Positions 21,622-34,419 of a stretch of 64,000 bases of DNA are shown one piece after another. Position 1 is the stretch's first letter, and each line of letters starts with the position of its first letter. A program made the translations under genes and the position numbers. The stretch comes from Parapristionchus giblindavisi (taxonomy: Eukaryota; Nematoda; Chromadorea; Rhabditida; Diplogasteridae). A model generated the notes under the pieces. It was not told where the DNA came from. It ran no database searches and worked only from the letters and a program-made list of their open reading frames with translations. The DNA lies in contig CALSFV010000049.1 in assembly GCA_943737045.1 (NCBI GenBank), forward strand, positions 722,606 through 786,605. Reading direction: 5' to 3'.

Positions 21622-21864
21622 AGAAAAAATATTCCAAGTCCAGAAATTGTTAGCTGTACTAGACTGGTCAATTTTTGACCAGACTGGTCAATTTTTGTCC
21701 AGTTAAATAACTACTTGGTTATTGAAACTCAGTTATAAAGATATCCGAGCCACGTGTAAAAGAGCCTTTAACTAACCATAAGTTGTTTAAAAGGGCTTAA
21801 ATCTGAGCGCGGAGATAGTCGAAAATAGCGTGAAAAAGAGGTAGGGTTCATTAGTTGAATGGTC

Positions 21865-22060
21865 CTAGGATTACGGGGAAATCGCGCTATTTTCTATATT
21901 GCAGCTTTATGCATAAATTAGGGAGAAATCGCGCTATTTTCTATCGCAGCATTATGCATAAATTACCGGGAAATCACGCTATTTTCTCAGTTGCAATACA
22001 ATAGAAAAATACGGGAATTCACGATATTTTGTCAATTGCAATTATGCTAATTAAGTTTTT
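21865..22060. repeat. AAATCGCGCTATTTTCT tandem repeat
   Basis: Four or so units of about 45 bp pair GGGAAATCGCGCTATTTTCT with TTGCA..TTATGCATAAATTA. The same word returns at the other end of the unit (about 25010-25080), so both ends of the 3.8-kb unit carry this satellite word. Confidence 0.75.
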
Positions 22061-22956
22061 TTCGATTAATATATAAAACAATATTCTATGTAGATATCAA
22101 ATATTGATTGGTCTAATCATTCACAAAAGTGATTATATCAATTCCGAACATCTTTATATGAGGCCGCTTGCGTAAGAATCAACTAAAATCAGTGAATTCT
22201 GGCACTATCAATAAATAAAGTTTTGGGGATCGGGGGTTCTCAAGGGTGCAGATGACGATGGTCATATTCATTTTGCACCTAAAGAGACCGTTGAGGTCTG
22301 ACGACGTCACACTGAAATCGAGTTTTTAGTCATTTCTCGTCACATGATGATGCTACATTTTACAGACTATATCTTACGAGGCAGAATCTGATGGCGATCA
22401 CGCCTGTCTAATTCATTTTTCATGAAAAAGAAAAAAATTCAGCCAATTTGCAGATATTTTGGAGAAAATGAACTTTAAGTGTAATCATTTTGCCGCTGGA
22501 ATGGATGCAAGAGGCGAGAATGTGTGGTGGTGCGAGAGAGCAGAGGGGATAAATAAAGAGATAAATGACAGACAGATAAAGGAGAGGAGGGGGAGTTCAC
22601 GAACAAATACAATACCCGAAAAATAAATATAAAATCAAACTATTATTATCCCGCGTCTCTATACAACACATGAAATCTGTAAAAATCGAAATTGTAGCAG
22701 TTTTCCTTCAATAACTCGAAAACGGCTTGATATAACAATTTGGACAATTGTACACTTTTCAATCTCCTTTTCGAGAGAATCATTTCTATTTTTTTTTTGA
22801 AAAGGAAATTGGACAACGTTGAAGTGAGATATGTTCGAAAAACGGAAAGTGATCAAAATCGATTAAAGGTGGCCACCCGCGAATACTCATGCAAATCTCT
22901 TGTATCTTCTCACTTATGCAATTTTTCAATTGATATGCAAGAAGTGGCCACTCATC

Positions 22957-23028
22957 AATCCCTTAGCGCAGTGGTATAACTTCTGACTAGATAGCGCATT
23001 GTAACGGGTTCGAATCTTATTGCCGAAC
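22957..23028 (+). pseudogene. tRNA-like sequence, unit 1
   Basis: TTAGCGCAGTGG matches a tRNA A box and GGGTTCGAATC a B box, at normal tRNA spacing. The acceptor and anticodon stems do not pair well (TTCTGACTAGATAGCGC), so it is a tRNA pseudogene or the head of a tRNA-derived SINE. Confidence 0.55.
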
Positions 23029-24339
23029 TTTCTTATTTTCAAAAAGCGCGCCTTTGCCTGCGATTGCAAGCACGATTCATTCTTGATTCTAGCGATCAAT
23101 AAGCTGAATTTGCATAAAATAAATAGTGTACGGTGTGTAGAATATCTTTTGCTAACTTTCTGTCTTCACGGTTTGTTCACGAAAATGTTCGCGGGAGTCC
23201 ACCTTGAAGTCCATGAGCTATCTAGTAATCGACCCTGGGGGTCAAGAAATACGTGCAATGAACTAGATAGTAATATTGTGCGTCGTTTGAAGACATAATT
23301 TTTGCAATAGAACGGATGGGGTCAAGAAAATATTTTCGAGATAACTTTTTTTTGTTTTTCTCGTTTTTCGCCCTAAAGATGACTTAGCAGCGAACGGCTC
23401 ATCATCAACTTTTTGGAGTGCATTAGAAGACGAGTCGAATGACGAATTACACCTATCGGCTCGTTGTACGATGAAAATGAACCGAGTTATGATCATTTTC
23501 AGGGTAGATCACTAAAAATCGATAATATCCAATTTTGGCCAAATAAAGTGGCTATGTCTTCTCATGACCCCCAACCACACCCACTGACCGACTTTCATCG
23601 AAATCGGAGAGAAAATGTTTTCCTAGTGGCATTGCCGGACGTTTTTTTCAACATTTTTACAGGAGACCCGTGATAAGTAATTGAAAAGGCTCCAGACAAC
23701 GTTTTTAATTTCTACTATTTATTCAAAAGTTACGAAAAAGTAGAGCACATTTTCCTCGTTTTACACACCACTTCGCCACTTTTTCGTTTCATTTATTTTC
23801 ATCTCATGACTTTAGGACACTGCATAAATATTTGTAATTATAAGGGTCTGTTTGTGATTTCGTGGAATTTCAGTTGATCATTCAAGAATCTGACGTATAT
23901 CGAAAATGAAAAGAATGATGAGTTGCAAGTGGGAGCTTTATTTTTTTAATGTAATGATGCATGATTGGTATGCGTACCTTCTTTATTCTGTATATTTATC
24001 GAAGAAATTCATTGATCAGAGTAGATTCTAATTGATTTTTCAAAATATGAAACAATGTCACAAAATCTCACGCGAAATCAGCATAGATAATAGGATTAAG
24101 CTTTACCCTTTACCCTTTATATTTACCGGGGGGATGGGCTGAGGGAGAGAGAGTGGAGAAGGGAAAGATAGAGGAAGAGAGAAGGGGAAGCGAGCGAGAG
24201 AAGTAGTGAGAAAGGGAGAGGACGTTTCAGAAAAAAATGGTCAACAAAATACTGAACGCATATTTTAGGGATAAAATACTATACCACAACGAATTAACCG
24301 TAGTGTACTGATTTTTCATTTGAGATTTGTGAGAGGTGG

Positions 24340-24530
24340 TGTTGTGGTTAAAGCGGATCTAGGTCGAAGGAGAACCGATGAATAATATCCGATTGGATTA
24401 TAAACATTTGGATATGTGAGACAAGCGCTAATGAATAGACAAAGTATGCAAATGGCTATAACCCAGTCGGTTATTATTCATCGATTCTCATCCGAACTAG
24501 TGCCGGTAAAAGCGTATACCGTTGCAGCGC
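24340..24530. repeat. internal foldback, unit 1
   Basis: GAGAACCGATGAATAATATC at about 24371 is mirrored by GGTTATTATTCATCGATTCTC at about 24468. The pairing continues outward through TTAAAGCGG and CCGGTAAAAGCG. The left arm begins with an A-box-like TGTTGTGGTTAAAGCG. Present in every unit. Confidence 0.6.
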
Positions 24531-25155
24531 ATACCATTACAGTTACACTTGAATAACTGCATAGGCTTGTTTAGTGTTGCTATCTCATTGTCTGCACGGT
24601 TGCCCGTTCTTTTCTATACTAACTCGTTAATTCATGAGCTACAGTAGTTACTCTTTCCAAATAATCAATCAATACTCGACAGATATCTGACATCATTCGT
24701 AGGTTAAAGGGCTACTTCCTCCCGATATATGAGGCCCGTTGCTTGAAAACCAGGGACTGGACATATAATATACTAGCCGTGAGCAATGTTCTGAAAGTTT
24801 CTCGAACTTTCTGAAACCTTCTTGATTTGTTTCTTTCTGGAAACTATTTTTTGGTACTGTAGTCAGGGTTATGGAAGAGGGTTCTGTAGAGAGAAAAGAG
24901 AGAAGAGAAAAGAGACAGAGATTAATGGGAGATAGAATGAGGGAGAAGACGGAGAGAGAAAAGAAAGAGATTTATTTTAAAGGCAAATCCTAAGCTAATT
25001 TTATTACGGGGAAATCGCTTTCATTTTTCAATTACAACATTTGCATAAATTACGGTGTAATCTCGCTAATTACATCTTTCGTCTTGCTCAAATCTTTCTC
25101 ATGATGCCTAAATACAGATTCCTGCATGCAAATGTACGATACTGTCTTATGACAG

Positions 25156-25233
25156 TTACCTGGTTGATACTGCCAGCGGTGATATGCTCAGATACAAGAT
25201 TAAGCCATGCATGTCTAGGAAACAGCCTCGTTT
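25156..25233 (+). rRNA. 18S rRNA 5'-end fragment, unit 1
   Basis: TTACCTGGTTGATACTGCCA, GATATGCT and AGATTAAGCCATGCATGTCT are the first roughly 60 bases of eukaryotic small-subunit rRNA. The match stops at CCTCGTTT, where the inverted segment begins. A perfect hairpin ACTGTC-TTAT-GACAGT (25141-25156) abuts its start. It is a fragment, not a functional rRNA gene. Confidence 0.85.
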
Positions 25234-25418
25234 AGAAATGAACTATCTCTCTTTTAGTTAAAACTCCGACCTCTCCTTCTTCCCCCTGGGGTGCTCCCAT
25301 CGTTTCTTTCTCCTATAACCAATCCCAATCCTACCTAATTCTACTCTCCCTCTTTAAACCGTGAACATCGATTGGTTGAGCGTGTCCGAATCCGCCATCG
25401 TACTGTTGGTTTGCCCCG
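25234..25418 (-). repeat. inverted 185-bp tail of unit 1
   Basis: Reverse complement of 40455-40639, where the same segment continues directly from the 18S fragment. Here it is flipped and joined to the start of unit 2 at AGAAAAAAT. Confidence 0.95.
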
Positions 25419-26753
25419 AGAAAAAATATTCCAAGTCCAGAAATTGTTAGCTGTACTAGACTGGTCAATTTTTGACCAGACTGGTCAATTTTTGTCCAGT
25501 TAAATAACTACTTGGTTATTGAAACTCAGTTATAAAGATATCCGAGCCACGTGTAAAAGAGCCTTTAACTAACCATAAGTTGTTTAAAAGGGCTTAAATC
25601 TGAGCGCGGAGATAGTCGAAAATAGCGTGAAAAAGAGGTAGGGTTCATTAGTTGAATGGTCCTAGGATTACGGGGAAATCGCGCTATTTTCTATATTGCA
25701 GCTTTATGCATAAATTAGGGAGAAATCGCGCTATTTTCTATCGCAGCATTATGCATAAATTACCGGGAAATCACGCTATTTTCTCAGTTGCAATACAATA
25801 GAAAAATACGGGAATTCACGATATTTTGTCAATTGCAATTATGCTAATTAAGTTTTTTTCGATTAATATATAAAACAATATTCTATGTAGATATCAAATA
25901 TTGATTGGTCTAATCATTCACAAAAGTGATTATATCAATTCCGAACATCTTTATATGAGGCCGCTTGCGTAAGAATCAACTAAAATCAGTGAATTCTGGC
26001 ACTATCAATAAATCAAGTTTTGGGGATCGGGGGTTCTCAAGGGTGCAGATGACGATGGTCATATTCATTTTGCACCTAAAGAGACCGTTGAGGTCTGACG
26101 ACGTCACACTGAAATCGAGTTTTTAGTCATTTCTCGTCACATGATGATGCTACATTTTACAGACTATATCTTACGAGGCAGAATCTGATGGCGATCACGC
26201 CTGTCTAATTCATTTTTCATGAAAAAGAAAAAAATTCAGCCAATTTGCAGATATTTTGGAGAAAATGAACTTTAAGTGTAATCATTTTGCCGCTGGAATG
26301 GATGCAAGAGGCGAGAATGTGTGGTGGTGCGAGAGAGCAGAGGGGATAAATAAAGAGATAAATGACAGACAGATAAAGGAGAGGAGGGGGAGTTCACGAA
26401 CAAATACAATACCCGAAAAATAAATATAAAATCAAACTATTATTATCCCGCGTCTCTATACAACACATGAAATCTGTAAAAATCGAAATTGTAGCAGTTT
26501 TCCTTCAATAACTCGAAAACGGCTTGATATAACAATTTGGACAATTGTACACTTTTCAATCTCCTTTTCGAGAGAATCATTTCTATTTTTTTTTTGAAAA
26601 GGAAATTGGACAACGTTGAAGTGAGATATGTTCGAAAAACGGAAAGTGATCAAAATCGATTAAAGGTGGCCACCCGCGAATACTCATGCAAATCTCTTGT
26701 ATCTTCTCACTTATGCAATTTTTCAATTGATATGCAAGAAGTGGCCACTCATC

Positions 26754-26825
26754 AATCCCTTAGCGCAGTGGTATAACTTCTGACTAGATAGCGCATTGTA
26801 ACGGGTTCGAATCTTATTGCCGAAC
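26754..26825 (+). pseudogene. tRNA-like sequence, unit 2
   Basis: Identical to 22957-23028. Confidence 0.55.
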
Positions 26826-28952
26826 TTTCTTATTTTCAAAAAGCGCGCCTTTGCCTGCGATTGCAAGCACGATTCATTCTTGATTCTAGCGATCAATAAG
26901 CTGAATTTGCATAAAATAAATAGTGTACGGTGTGTAGAATATCTTTTGCTAACTTTCTGTCTTCACGGTTTGTTCACGAAAATGTTCGCGGGAGTCCACC
27001 TTGAAGTCCATGAGCTATCTAGTAATCGACCCTGGGGGTCAAGAAATACGTGCAATGAACTAGATAGTAATATTGTGCGTCGTTTGAAGACATAATTTTT
27101 GCAATAGAACGGATGGGGTCAAGAAAATATTTTCGAGATAACTTTTTTTTGTTTTTCTCGTTTTTCGCCCTAAAGATGACTTAGCAGCGAACGGCTCATC
27201 ATCAACTTTTTGGAGTGCATTAGAAGACGAGTCGAATGACGAATTACACCTATCGGCTCGTTGTACGATGAAAATGAACCGAGTTATGATCATTTTCAGG
27301 GTAGATCACTAAAAATCGATAATATCCAATTTTGGCCAAATAAAGTGGCTATGTCTTCTCATGACCCCCAACCACACCCACTGACCGACTTTCATCGAAA
27401 TCGGAGAGAAAATGTTTTCCTAGTGGCATTGCCGGACGTTTTTTTCAACATTTTTACAGGAGACCCGTGATAAGTAATTGAAAAGGCTCCAGACAACGTT
27501 TTTAATTTCTACTATTTATTCAAAAGTTACGAAAAAGTAGAGCACATTTTCCTCGTTTTACACACCACTTCGCCACTTTTTCGTTTCATTTATTTTCATC
27601 TCATGACTTTAGGACACTGCATAAATATTTGTAATTATAAGGGTCTGTTTGTGATTTCGTGGAATTTCAGTTGATCATTCAAGAATCTGACGTATATCGA
27701 AAATGAAAAGAATGATGAGTTGCAAGTGGGAGCTTTATTTTTTTAATGTAATGATGCATGATTGGTATGCGTACCTTCTTTATTCTGTATATTTATCGAA
27801 GAAATTCATTGATCAGAGTAGATTCTAATTGATTTTTCAAAATATGAAACAATGTCACAAAATCTCACGCGAAATCAGCATAGATAATAGGATTAAGCTT
27901 TACCCTTTACCCTTTATATTTACCGGGGGGATGGGCTGAGGGAGAGAGAGTGGAGAAGGGAAAGATAGAGGAAGAGAGAAGGGGAAGCGAGCGAGAGAAG
28001 TAGTGAGAAAGGGAGAGGACGTTTCAGAAAAAAATGGTCAACAAAATACTGAACGCATATTTTAGGGATAAAATACTATACCACAACGAATTAACCGTAG
28101 TGTACTGATTTTTCATTTGAGATTTGTGAGAGGTGGTGTTGTGGTTAAAGCGGATCTAGGTCGAAGGAGAACCGATGAATAATATCCGATTGGATTATAA
28201 ACATTTGGATATGTGAGACAAGCGCTAATGAATAGACAAAGTATGCAAATGGCTATAACCCAGTCGGTTATTATTCATCGATTCTCATCCGAACTAGTGC
28301 CGGTAAAAGCGTATACCGTTGCAGCGCATACCATTACAGTTACACTTGAATAACTGCATAGGCTTGTTTAGTGTTGCTATCTCATTGTCTGCACGGTTGC
28401 CCGTTCTTTTCTATACTAACTCGTTAATTCATGAGCTACAGTAGTTACTCTTTCCAAATAATCAATCAATACTCGACAGATATCTGACATCATTCGTAGG
28501 TTAAAGGGCTACTTCCTCCCGATATATGAGGCCCGTTGCTTGAAAACCAGGGACTGGACATATAATATACTAGCCGTGAGCAATGTTCTGAAAGTTTCTC
28601 GAACTTTCTGAAACCTTCTTGATTTGTTTCTTTCTGGAAACTATTTTTTGGTACTGTAGTCAGGGTTATGGAAGAGGGTTCTGTAGAGAGAAAAGAGAGA
28701 AGAGAAAAGAGACAGAGATTAATGGGAGATAGAATGAGGGAGAAGACGGAGAGAGAAAAGAAAGAGATTTATTTTAAAGGCAAATCCTAAGCTAATTTTA
28801 TTACGGGGAAATCGCTTTCATTTTTCAATTACAACATTTGCATAAATTACGGTGTAATCTCGCTAATTACATCTTTCGTCTTGCTCAAATCTTTCTCATG
28901 ATGCCTAAATACAGATTCCTGCATGCAAATGTACGATACTGTCTTATGACAG

Positions 28953-29030
28953 TTACCTGGTTGATACTGCCAGCGGTGATATGCTCAGATACAAGATTAA
29001 GCCATGCATGTCTAGGAAACAGCCTCGTTT
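28953..29030 (+). rRNA. 18S rRNA 5'-end fragment, unit 2
   Basis: Identical to 25156-25233. Confidence 0.85.
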
Positions 29031-29215
29031 AGAAATGAACTATCTCTCTTTTAGTTAAAACTCCGACCTCTCCTTCTTCCCCCTGGGGTGCTCCCATCGT
29101 TTCTTTCTCCTATAACCAATCCCAATCCTACCTAATTCTACTCTCCCTCTTTAAACCGTGAACATCGATTGGTTGAGCGTGTCCGAATCCGCCATCGTAC
29201 TGTTGGTTTGCCCCG
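29031..29215 (-). repeat. inverted 185-bp tail of unit 2
   Basis: Identical to 25234-25418. Confidence 0.95.
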
Positions 29216-30550
29216 AGAAAAAATATTCCAAGTCCAGAAATTGTTAGCTGTACTAGACTGGTCAATTTTTGACCAGACTGGTCAATTTTTGTCCAGTTAA
29301 ATAACTACTTGGTTATTGAAACTCAGTTATAAAGATATCCGAGCCACGTGTAAAAGAGCCTTTAACTAACCATAAGTTGTTTAAAAGGGCTTAAATCTGA
29401 GCGCGGAGATAGTCGAAAATAGCGTGAAAAAGAGGTAGGGTTCATTAGTTGAATGGTCCTAGGATTACGGGGAAATCGCGCTATTTTCTATATTGCAGCT
29501 TTATGCATAAATTAGGGAGAAATCGCGCTATTTTCTATCGCAGCATTATGCATAAATTACCGGGAAATCACGCTATTTTCTCAGTTGCAATACAATAGAA
29601 AAATACGGGAATTCACGATATTTTGTCAATTGCAATTATGCTAATTAAGTTTTTTTCGATTAATATATAAAACAATATTCTATGTAGATATCAAATATTG
29701 ATTGGTCTAATCATTCACAAAAGTGATTATATCAATTCCGAACATCTTTATATGAGGCCGCTTGCGTAAGAATCAACTAAAATCAGTGAATTCTGGCACT
29801 ATCAATAAATCAAGTTTTGGGGATCGGGGGTTCTCAAGGGTGCAGATGACGATGGTCATATTCATTTTGCACCTAAAGAGACCGTTGAGGTCTGACGACG
29901 TCACACTGAAATCGAGTTTTTAGTCATTTCTCGTCACATGATGATGCTACATTTTACAGACTATATCTTACGAGGCAGAATCTGATGGCGATCACGCCTG
30001 TCTAATTCATTTTTCATGAAAAAGAAAAAAATTCAGCCAATTTGCAGATATTTTGGAGAAAATGAACTTTAAGTGTAATCATTTTGCCGCTGGAATGGAT
30101 GCAAGAGGCGAGAATGTGTGGTGGTGCGAGAGAGCAGAGGGGATAAATAAAGAGATAAATGACAGACAGATAAAGGAGAGGAGGGGGAGTTCACGAACAA
30201 ATACAATACCCGAAAAATAAATATAAAATCAAACTATTATTATCCCGCGTCTCTATACAACACATGAAATCTGTAAAAATCGAAATTGTAGCAGTTTTCC
30301 TTCAATAACTCGAAAACGGCTTGATATAACAATTTGGACAATTGTACACTTTTCAATCTCCTTTTCGAGAGAATCATTTCTATTTTTTTTTTGAAAAGGA
30401 AATTGGACAACGTTGAAGTGAGATATGTTCGAAAAACGGAAAGTGATCAAAATCGATTAAAGGTGGCCACCCGCGAATACTCATGCAAATCTCTTGTATC
30501 TTCTCACTTATGCAATTTTTCAATTGATATGCAAGAAGTGGCCACTCATC

Positions 30551-30622
30551 AATCCCTTAGCGCAGTGGTATAACTTCTGACTAGATAGCGCATTGTAACG
30601 GGTTCGAATCTTATTGCCGAAC
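30551..30622 (+). pseudogene. tRNA-like sequence, unit 3
   Basis: Identical to 22957-23028. Confidence 0.55.
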
Positions 30623-32749
30623 TTTCTTATTTTCAAAAAGCGCGCCTTTGCCTGCGATTGCAAGCACGATTCATTCTTGATTCTAGCGATCAATAAGCTG
30701 AATTTGCATAAAATAAATAGTGTACGGTGTGTAGAATATCTTTTGCTAACTTTCTGTCTTCACGGTTTGTTCACGAAAATGTTCGCGGGAGTCCACCTTG
30801 AAGTCCATGAGCTATCTAGTAATCGACCCTGGGGGTCAAGAAATACGTGCAATGAACTAGATAGTAATATTGTGCGTCGTTTGAAGACATAATTTTTGCA
30901 ATAGAACGGATGGGGTCAAGAAAATATTTTCGAGATAACTTTTTTTTGTTTTTCTCGTTTTTCGCCCTAAAGATGACTTAGCAGCGAACGGCTCATCATC
31001 AACTTTTTGGAGTGCATTAGAAGACGAGTCGAATGACGAATTACACCTATCGGCTCGTTGTACGATGAAAATGAACCGAGTTATGATCATTTTCAGGGTA
31101 GATCACTAAAAATCGATAATATCCAATTTTGGCCAAATAAAGTGGCTATGTCTTCTCATGACCCCCAACCACACCCACTGACCGACTTTCATCGAAATCG
31201 GAGAGAAAATGTTTTCCTAGTGGCATTGCCGGACGTTTTTTTCAACATTTTTACAGGAGACCCGTGATAAGTAATTGAAAAGGCTCCAGACAACGTTTTT
31301 AATTTCTACTATTTATTCAAAAGTTACGAAAAAGTAGAGCACATTTTCCTCGTTTTACACACCACTTCGCCACTTTTTCGTTTCATTTATTTTCATCTCA
31401 TGACTTTAGGACACTGCATAAATATTTGTAATTATAAGGGTCTGTTTGTGATTTCGTGGAATTTCAGTTGATCATTCAAGAATCTGACGTATATCGAAAA
31501 TGAAAAGAATGATGAGTTGCAAGTGGGAGCTTTATTTTTTTAATGTAATGATGCATGATTGGTATGCGTACCTTCTTTATTCTGTATATTTATCGAAGAA
31601 ATTCATTGATCAGAGTAGATTCTAATTGATTTTTCAAAATATGAAACAATGTCACAAAATCTCACGCGAAATCAGCATAGATAATAGGATTAAGCTTTAC
31701 CCTTTACCCTTTATATTTACCGGGGGGATGGGCTGAGGGAGAGAGAGTGGAGAAGGGAAAGATAGAGGAAGAGAGAAGGGGAAGCGAGCGAGAGAAGTAG
31801 TGAGAAAGGGAGAGGACGTTTCAGAAAAAAATGGTCAACAAAATACTGAACGCATATTTTAGGGATAAAATACTATACCACAACGAATTAACCGTAGTGT
31901 ACTGATTTTTCATTTGAGATTTGTGAGAGGTGGTGTTGTGGTTAAAGCGGATCTAGGTCGAAGGAGAACCGATGAATAATATCCGATTGGATTATAAACA
32001 TTTGGATATGTGAGACAAGCGCTAATGAATAGACAAAGTATGCAAATGGCTATAACCCAGTCGGTTATTATTCATCGATTCTCATCCGAACTAGTGCCGG
32101 TAAAAGCGTATACCGTTGCAGCGCATACCATTACAGTTACACTTGAATAACTGCATAGGCTTGTTTAGTGTTGCTATCTCATTGTCTGCACGGTTGCCCG
32201 TTCTTTTCTATACTAACTCGTTAATTCATGAGCTACAGTAGTTACTCTTTCCAAATAATCAATCAATACTCGACAGATATCTGACATCATTCGTAGGTTA
32301 AAGGGCTACTTCCTCCCGATATATGAGGCCCGTTGCTTGAAAACCAGGGACTGGACATATAATATACTAGCCGTGAGCAATGTTCTGAAAGTTTCTCGAA
32401 CTTTCTGAAACCTTCTTGATTTGTTTCTTTCTGGAAACTATTTTTTGGTACTGTAGTCAGGGTTATGGAAGAGGGTTCTGTAGAGAGAAAAGAGAGAAGA
32501 GAAAAGAGACAGAGATTAATGGGAGATAGAATGAGGGAGAAGACGGAGAGAGAAAAGAAAGAGATTTATTTTAAAGGCAAATCCTAAGCTAATTTTATTA
32601 CGGGGAAATCGCTTTCATTTTTCAATTACAACATTTGCATAAATTACGGTGTAATCTCGCTAATTACATCTTTCGTCTTGCTCAAATCTTTCTCATGATG
32701 CCTAAATACAGATTCCTGCATGCAAATGTACGATACTGTCTTATGACAG

Positions 32750-32827
32750 TTACCTGGTTGATACTGCCAGCGGTGATATGCTCAGATACAAGATTAAGCC
32801 ATGCATGTCTAGGAAACAGCCTCGTTT
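32750..32827 (+). rRNA. 18S rRNA 5'-end fragment, unit 3
   Basis: Identical to 25156-25233. Confidence 0.85.
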
Positions 32828-33012
32828 AGAAATGAACTATCTCTCTTTTAGTTAAAACTCCGACCTCTCCTTCTTCCCCCTGGGGTGCTCCCATCGTTTC
32901 TTTCTCCTATAACCAATCCCAATCCTACCTAATTCTACTCTCCCTCTTTAAACCGTGAACATCGATTGGTTGAGCGTGTCCGAATCCGCCATCGTACTGT
33001 TGGTTTGCCCCG
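32828..33012 (-). repeat. inverted 185-bp tail of unit 3
   Basis: Identical to 25234-25418. Confidence 0.95.
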
Positions 33013-34347
33013 AGAAAAAATATTCCAAGTCCAGAAATTGTTAGCTGTACTAGACTGGTCAATTTTTGACCAGACTGGTCAATTTTTGTCCAGTTAAATA
33101 ACTACTTGGTTATTGAAACTCAGTTATAAAGATATCCGAGCCACGTGTAAAAGAGCCTTTAACTAACCATAAGTTGTTTAAAAGGGCTTAAATCTGAGCG
33201 CGGAGATAGTCGAAAATAGCGTGAAAAAGAGGTAGGGTTCATTAGTTGAATGGTCCTAGGATTACGGGGAAATCGCGCTATTTTCTATATTGCAGCTTTA
33301 TGCATAAATTAGGGAGAAATCGCGCTATTTTCTATCGCAGCATTATGCATAAATTACCGGGAAATCACGCTATTTTCTCAGTTGCAATACAATAGAAAAA
33401 TACGGGAATTCACGATATTTTGTCAATTGCAATTATGCTAATTAAGTTTTTTTCGATTAATATATAAAACAATATTCTATGTAGATATCAAATATTGATT
33501 GGTCTAATCATTCACAAAAGTGATTATATCAATTCCGAACATCTTTATATGAGGCCGCTTGCGTAAGAATCAACTAAAATCAGTGAATTCTGGCACTATC
33601 AATAAATCAAGTTTTGGGGATCGGGGGTTCTCAAGGGTGCAGATGACGATGGTCATATTCATTTTGCACCTAAAGAGACCGTTGAGGTCTGACGACGTCA
33701 CACTGAAATCGAGTTTTTAGTCATTTCTCGTCACATGATGATGCTACATTTTACAGACTATATCTTACGAGGCAGAATCTGATGGCGATCACGCCTGTCT
33801 AATTCATTTTTCATGAAAAAGAAAAAAATTCAGCCAATTTGCAGATATTTTGGAGAAAATGAACTTTAAGTGTAATCATTTTGCCGCTGGAATGGATGCA
33901 AGAGGCGAGAATGTGTGGTGGTGCGAGAGAGCAGAGGGGATAAATAAAGAGATAAATGACAGACAGATAAAGGAGAGGAGGGGGAGTTCACGAACAAATA
34001 CAATACCCGAAAAATAAATATAAAATCAAACTATTATTATCCCGCGTCTCTATACAACACATGAAATCTGTAAAAATCGAAATTGTAGCAGTTTTCCTTC
34101 AATAACTCGAAAACGGCTTGATATAACAATTTGGACAATTGTACACTTTTCAATCTCCTTTTCGAGAGAATCATTTCTATTTTTTTTTTGAAAAGGAAAT
34201 TGGACAACGTTGAAGTGAGATATGTTCGAAAAACGGAAAGTGATCAAAATCGATTAAAGGTGGCCACCCGCGAATACTCATGCAAATCTCTTGTATCTTC
34301 TCACTTATGCAATTTTTCAATTGATATGCAAGAAGTGGCCACTCATC

Positions 34348-34419
34348 AATCCCTTAGCGCAGTGGTATAACTTCTGACTAGATAGCGCATTGTAACGGGT
34401 TCGAATCTTATTGCCGAAC
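34348..34419 (+). pseudogene. tRNA-like sequence, unit 4
   Basis: Identical to 22957-23028. Confidence 0.55.

Larger units (their letters stand above)
21622..25418. repeat. 3.8-kb tandem unit 1 (3797 bp)
   Basis: First of four nearly identical units. Landmarks in order: GACTGGTCAATTTTTG-type duplication, a roughly 45-bp tandem repeat (21865-22060), a tRNA-like sequence (22957-23028), GA-rich tracts (about 24130-24222 and 24890-24975), a foldback (24340-24530), an 18S fragment (25156-25233) and the inverted 185-bp tail (25234-25418). The short frames repeated in each unit lack recognisable domains. Confidence 0.95.
25419..29215. repeat. 3.8-kb tandem unit 2 (3797 bp)
   Basis: Nearly identical to unit 1. 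One visible difference is AATAAATCAAG here versus AATAAATAAAG at about 22210 in unit 1. Confidence 0.95.
29216..33012. repeat. 3.8-kb tandem unit 3 (3797 bp)
   Basis: No difference from unit 2 noticed by eye. Confidence 0.95.

Noticed and set aside
22957..23028. Functional tRNA gene
   Set aside because: A and B boxes are present but the acceptor and anticodon stems do not pair, so only a tRNA-like pseudogene is reported.
22659..23673. Cluster of 65-96-residue frames repeated in each 3.8-kb unit
   Set aside because: They overlap on opposite strands and one covers the tRNA-like sequence. Their conservation among units only reflects recent DNA duplication.
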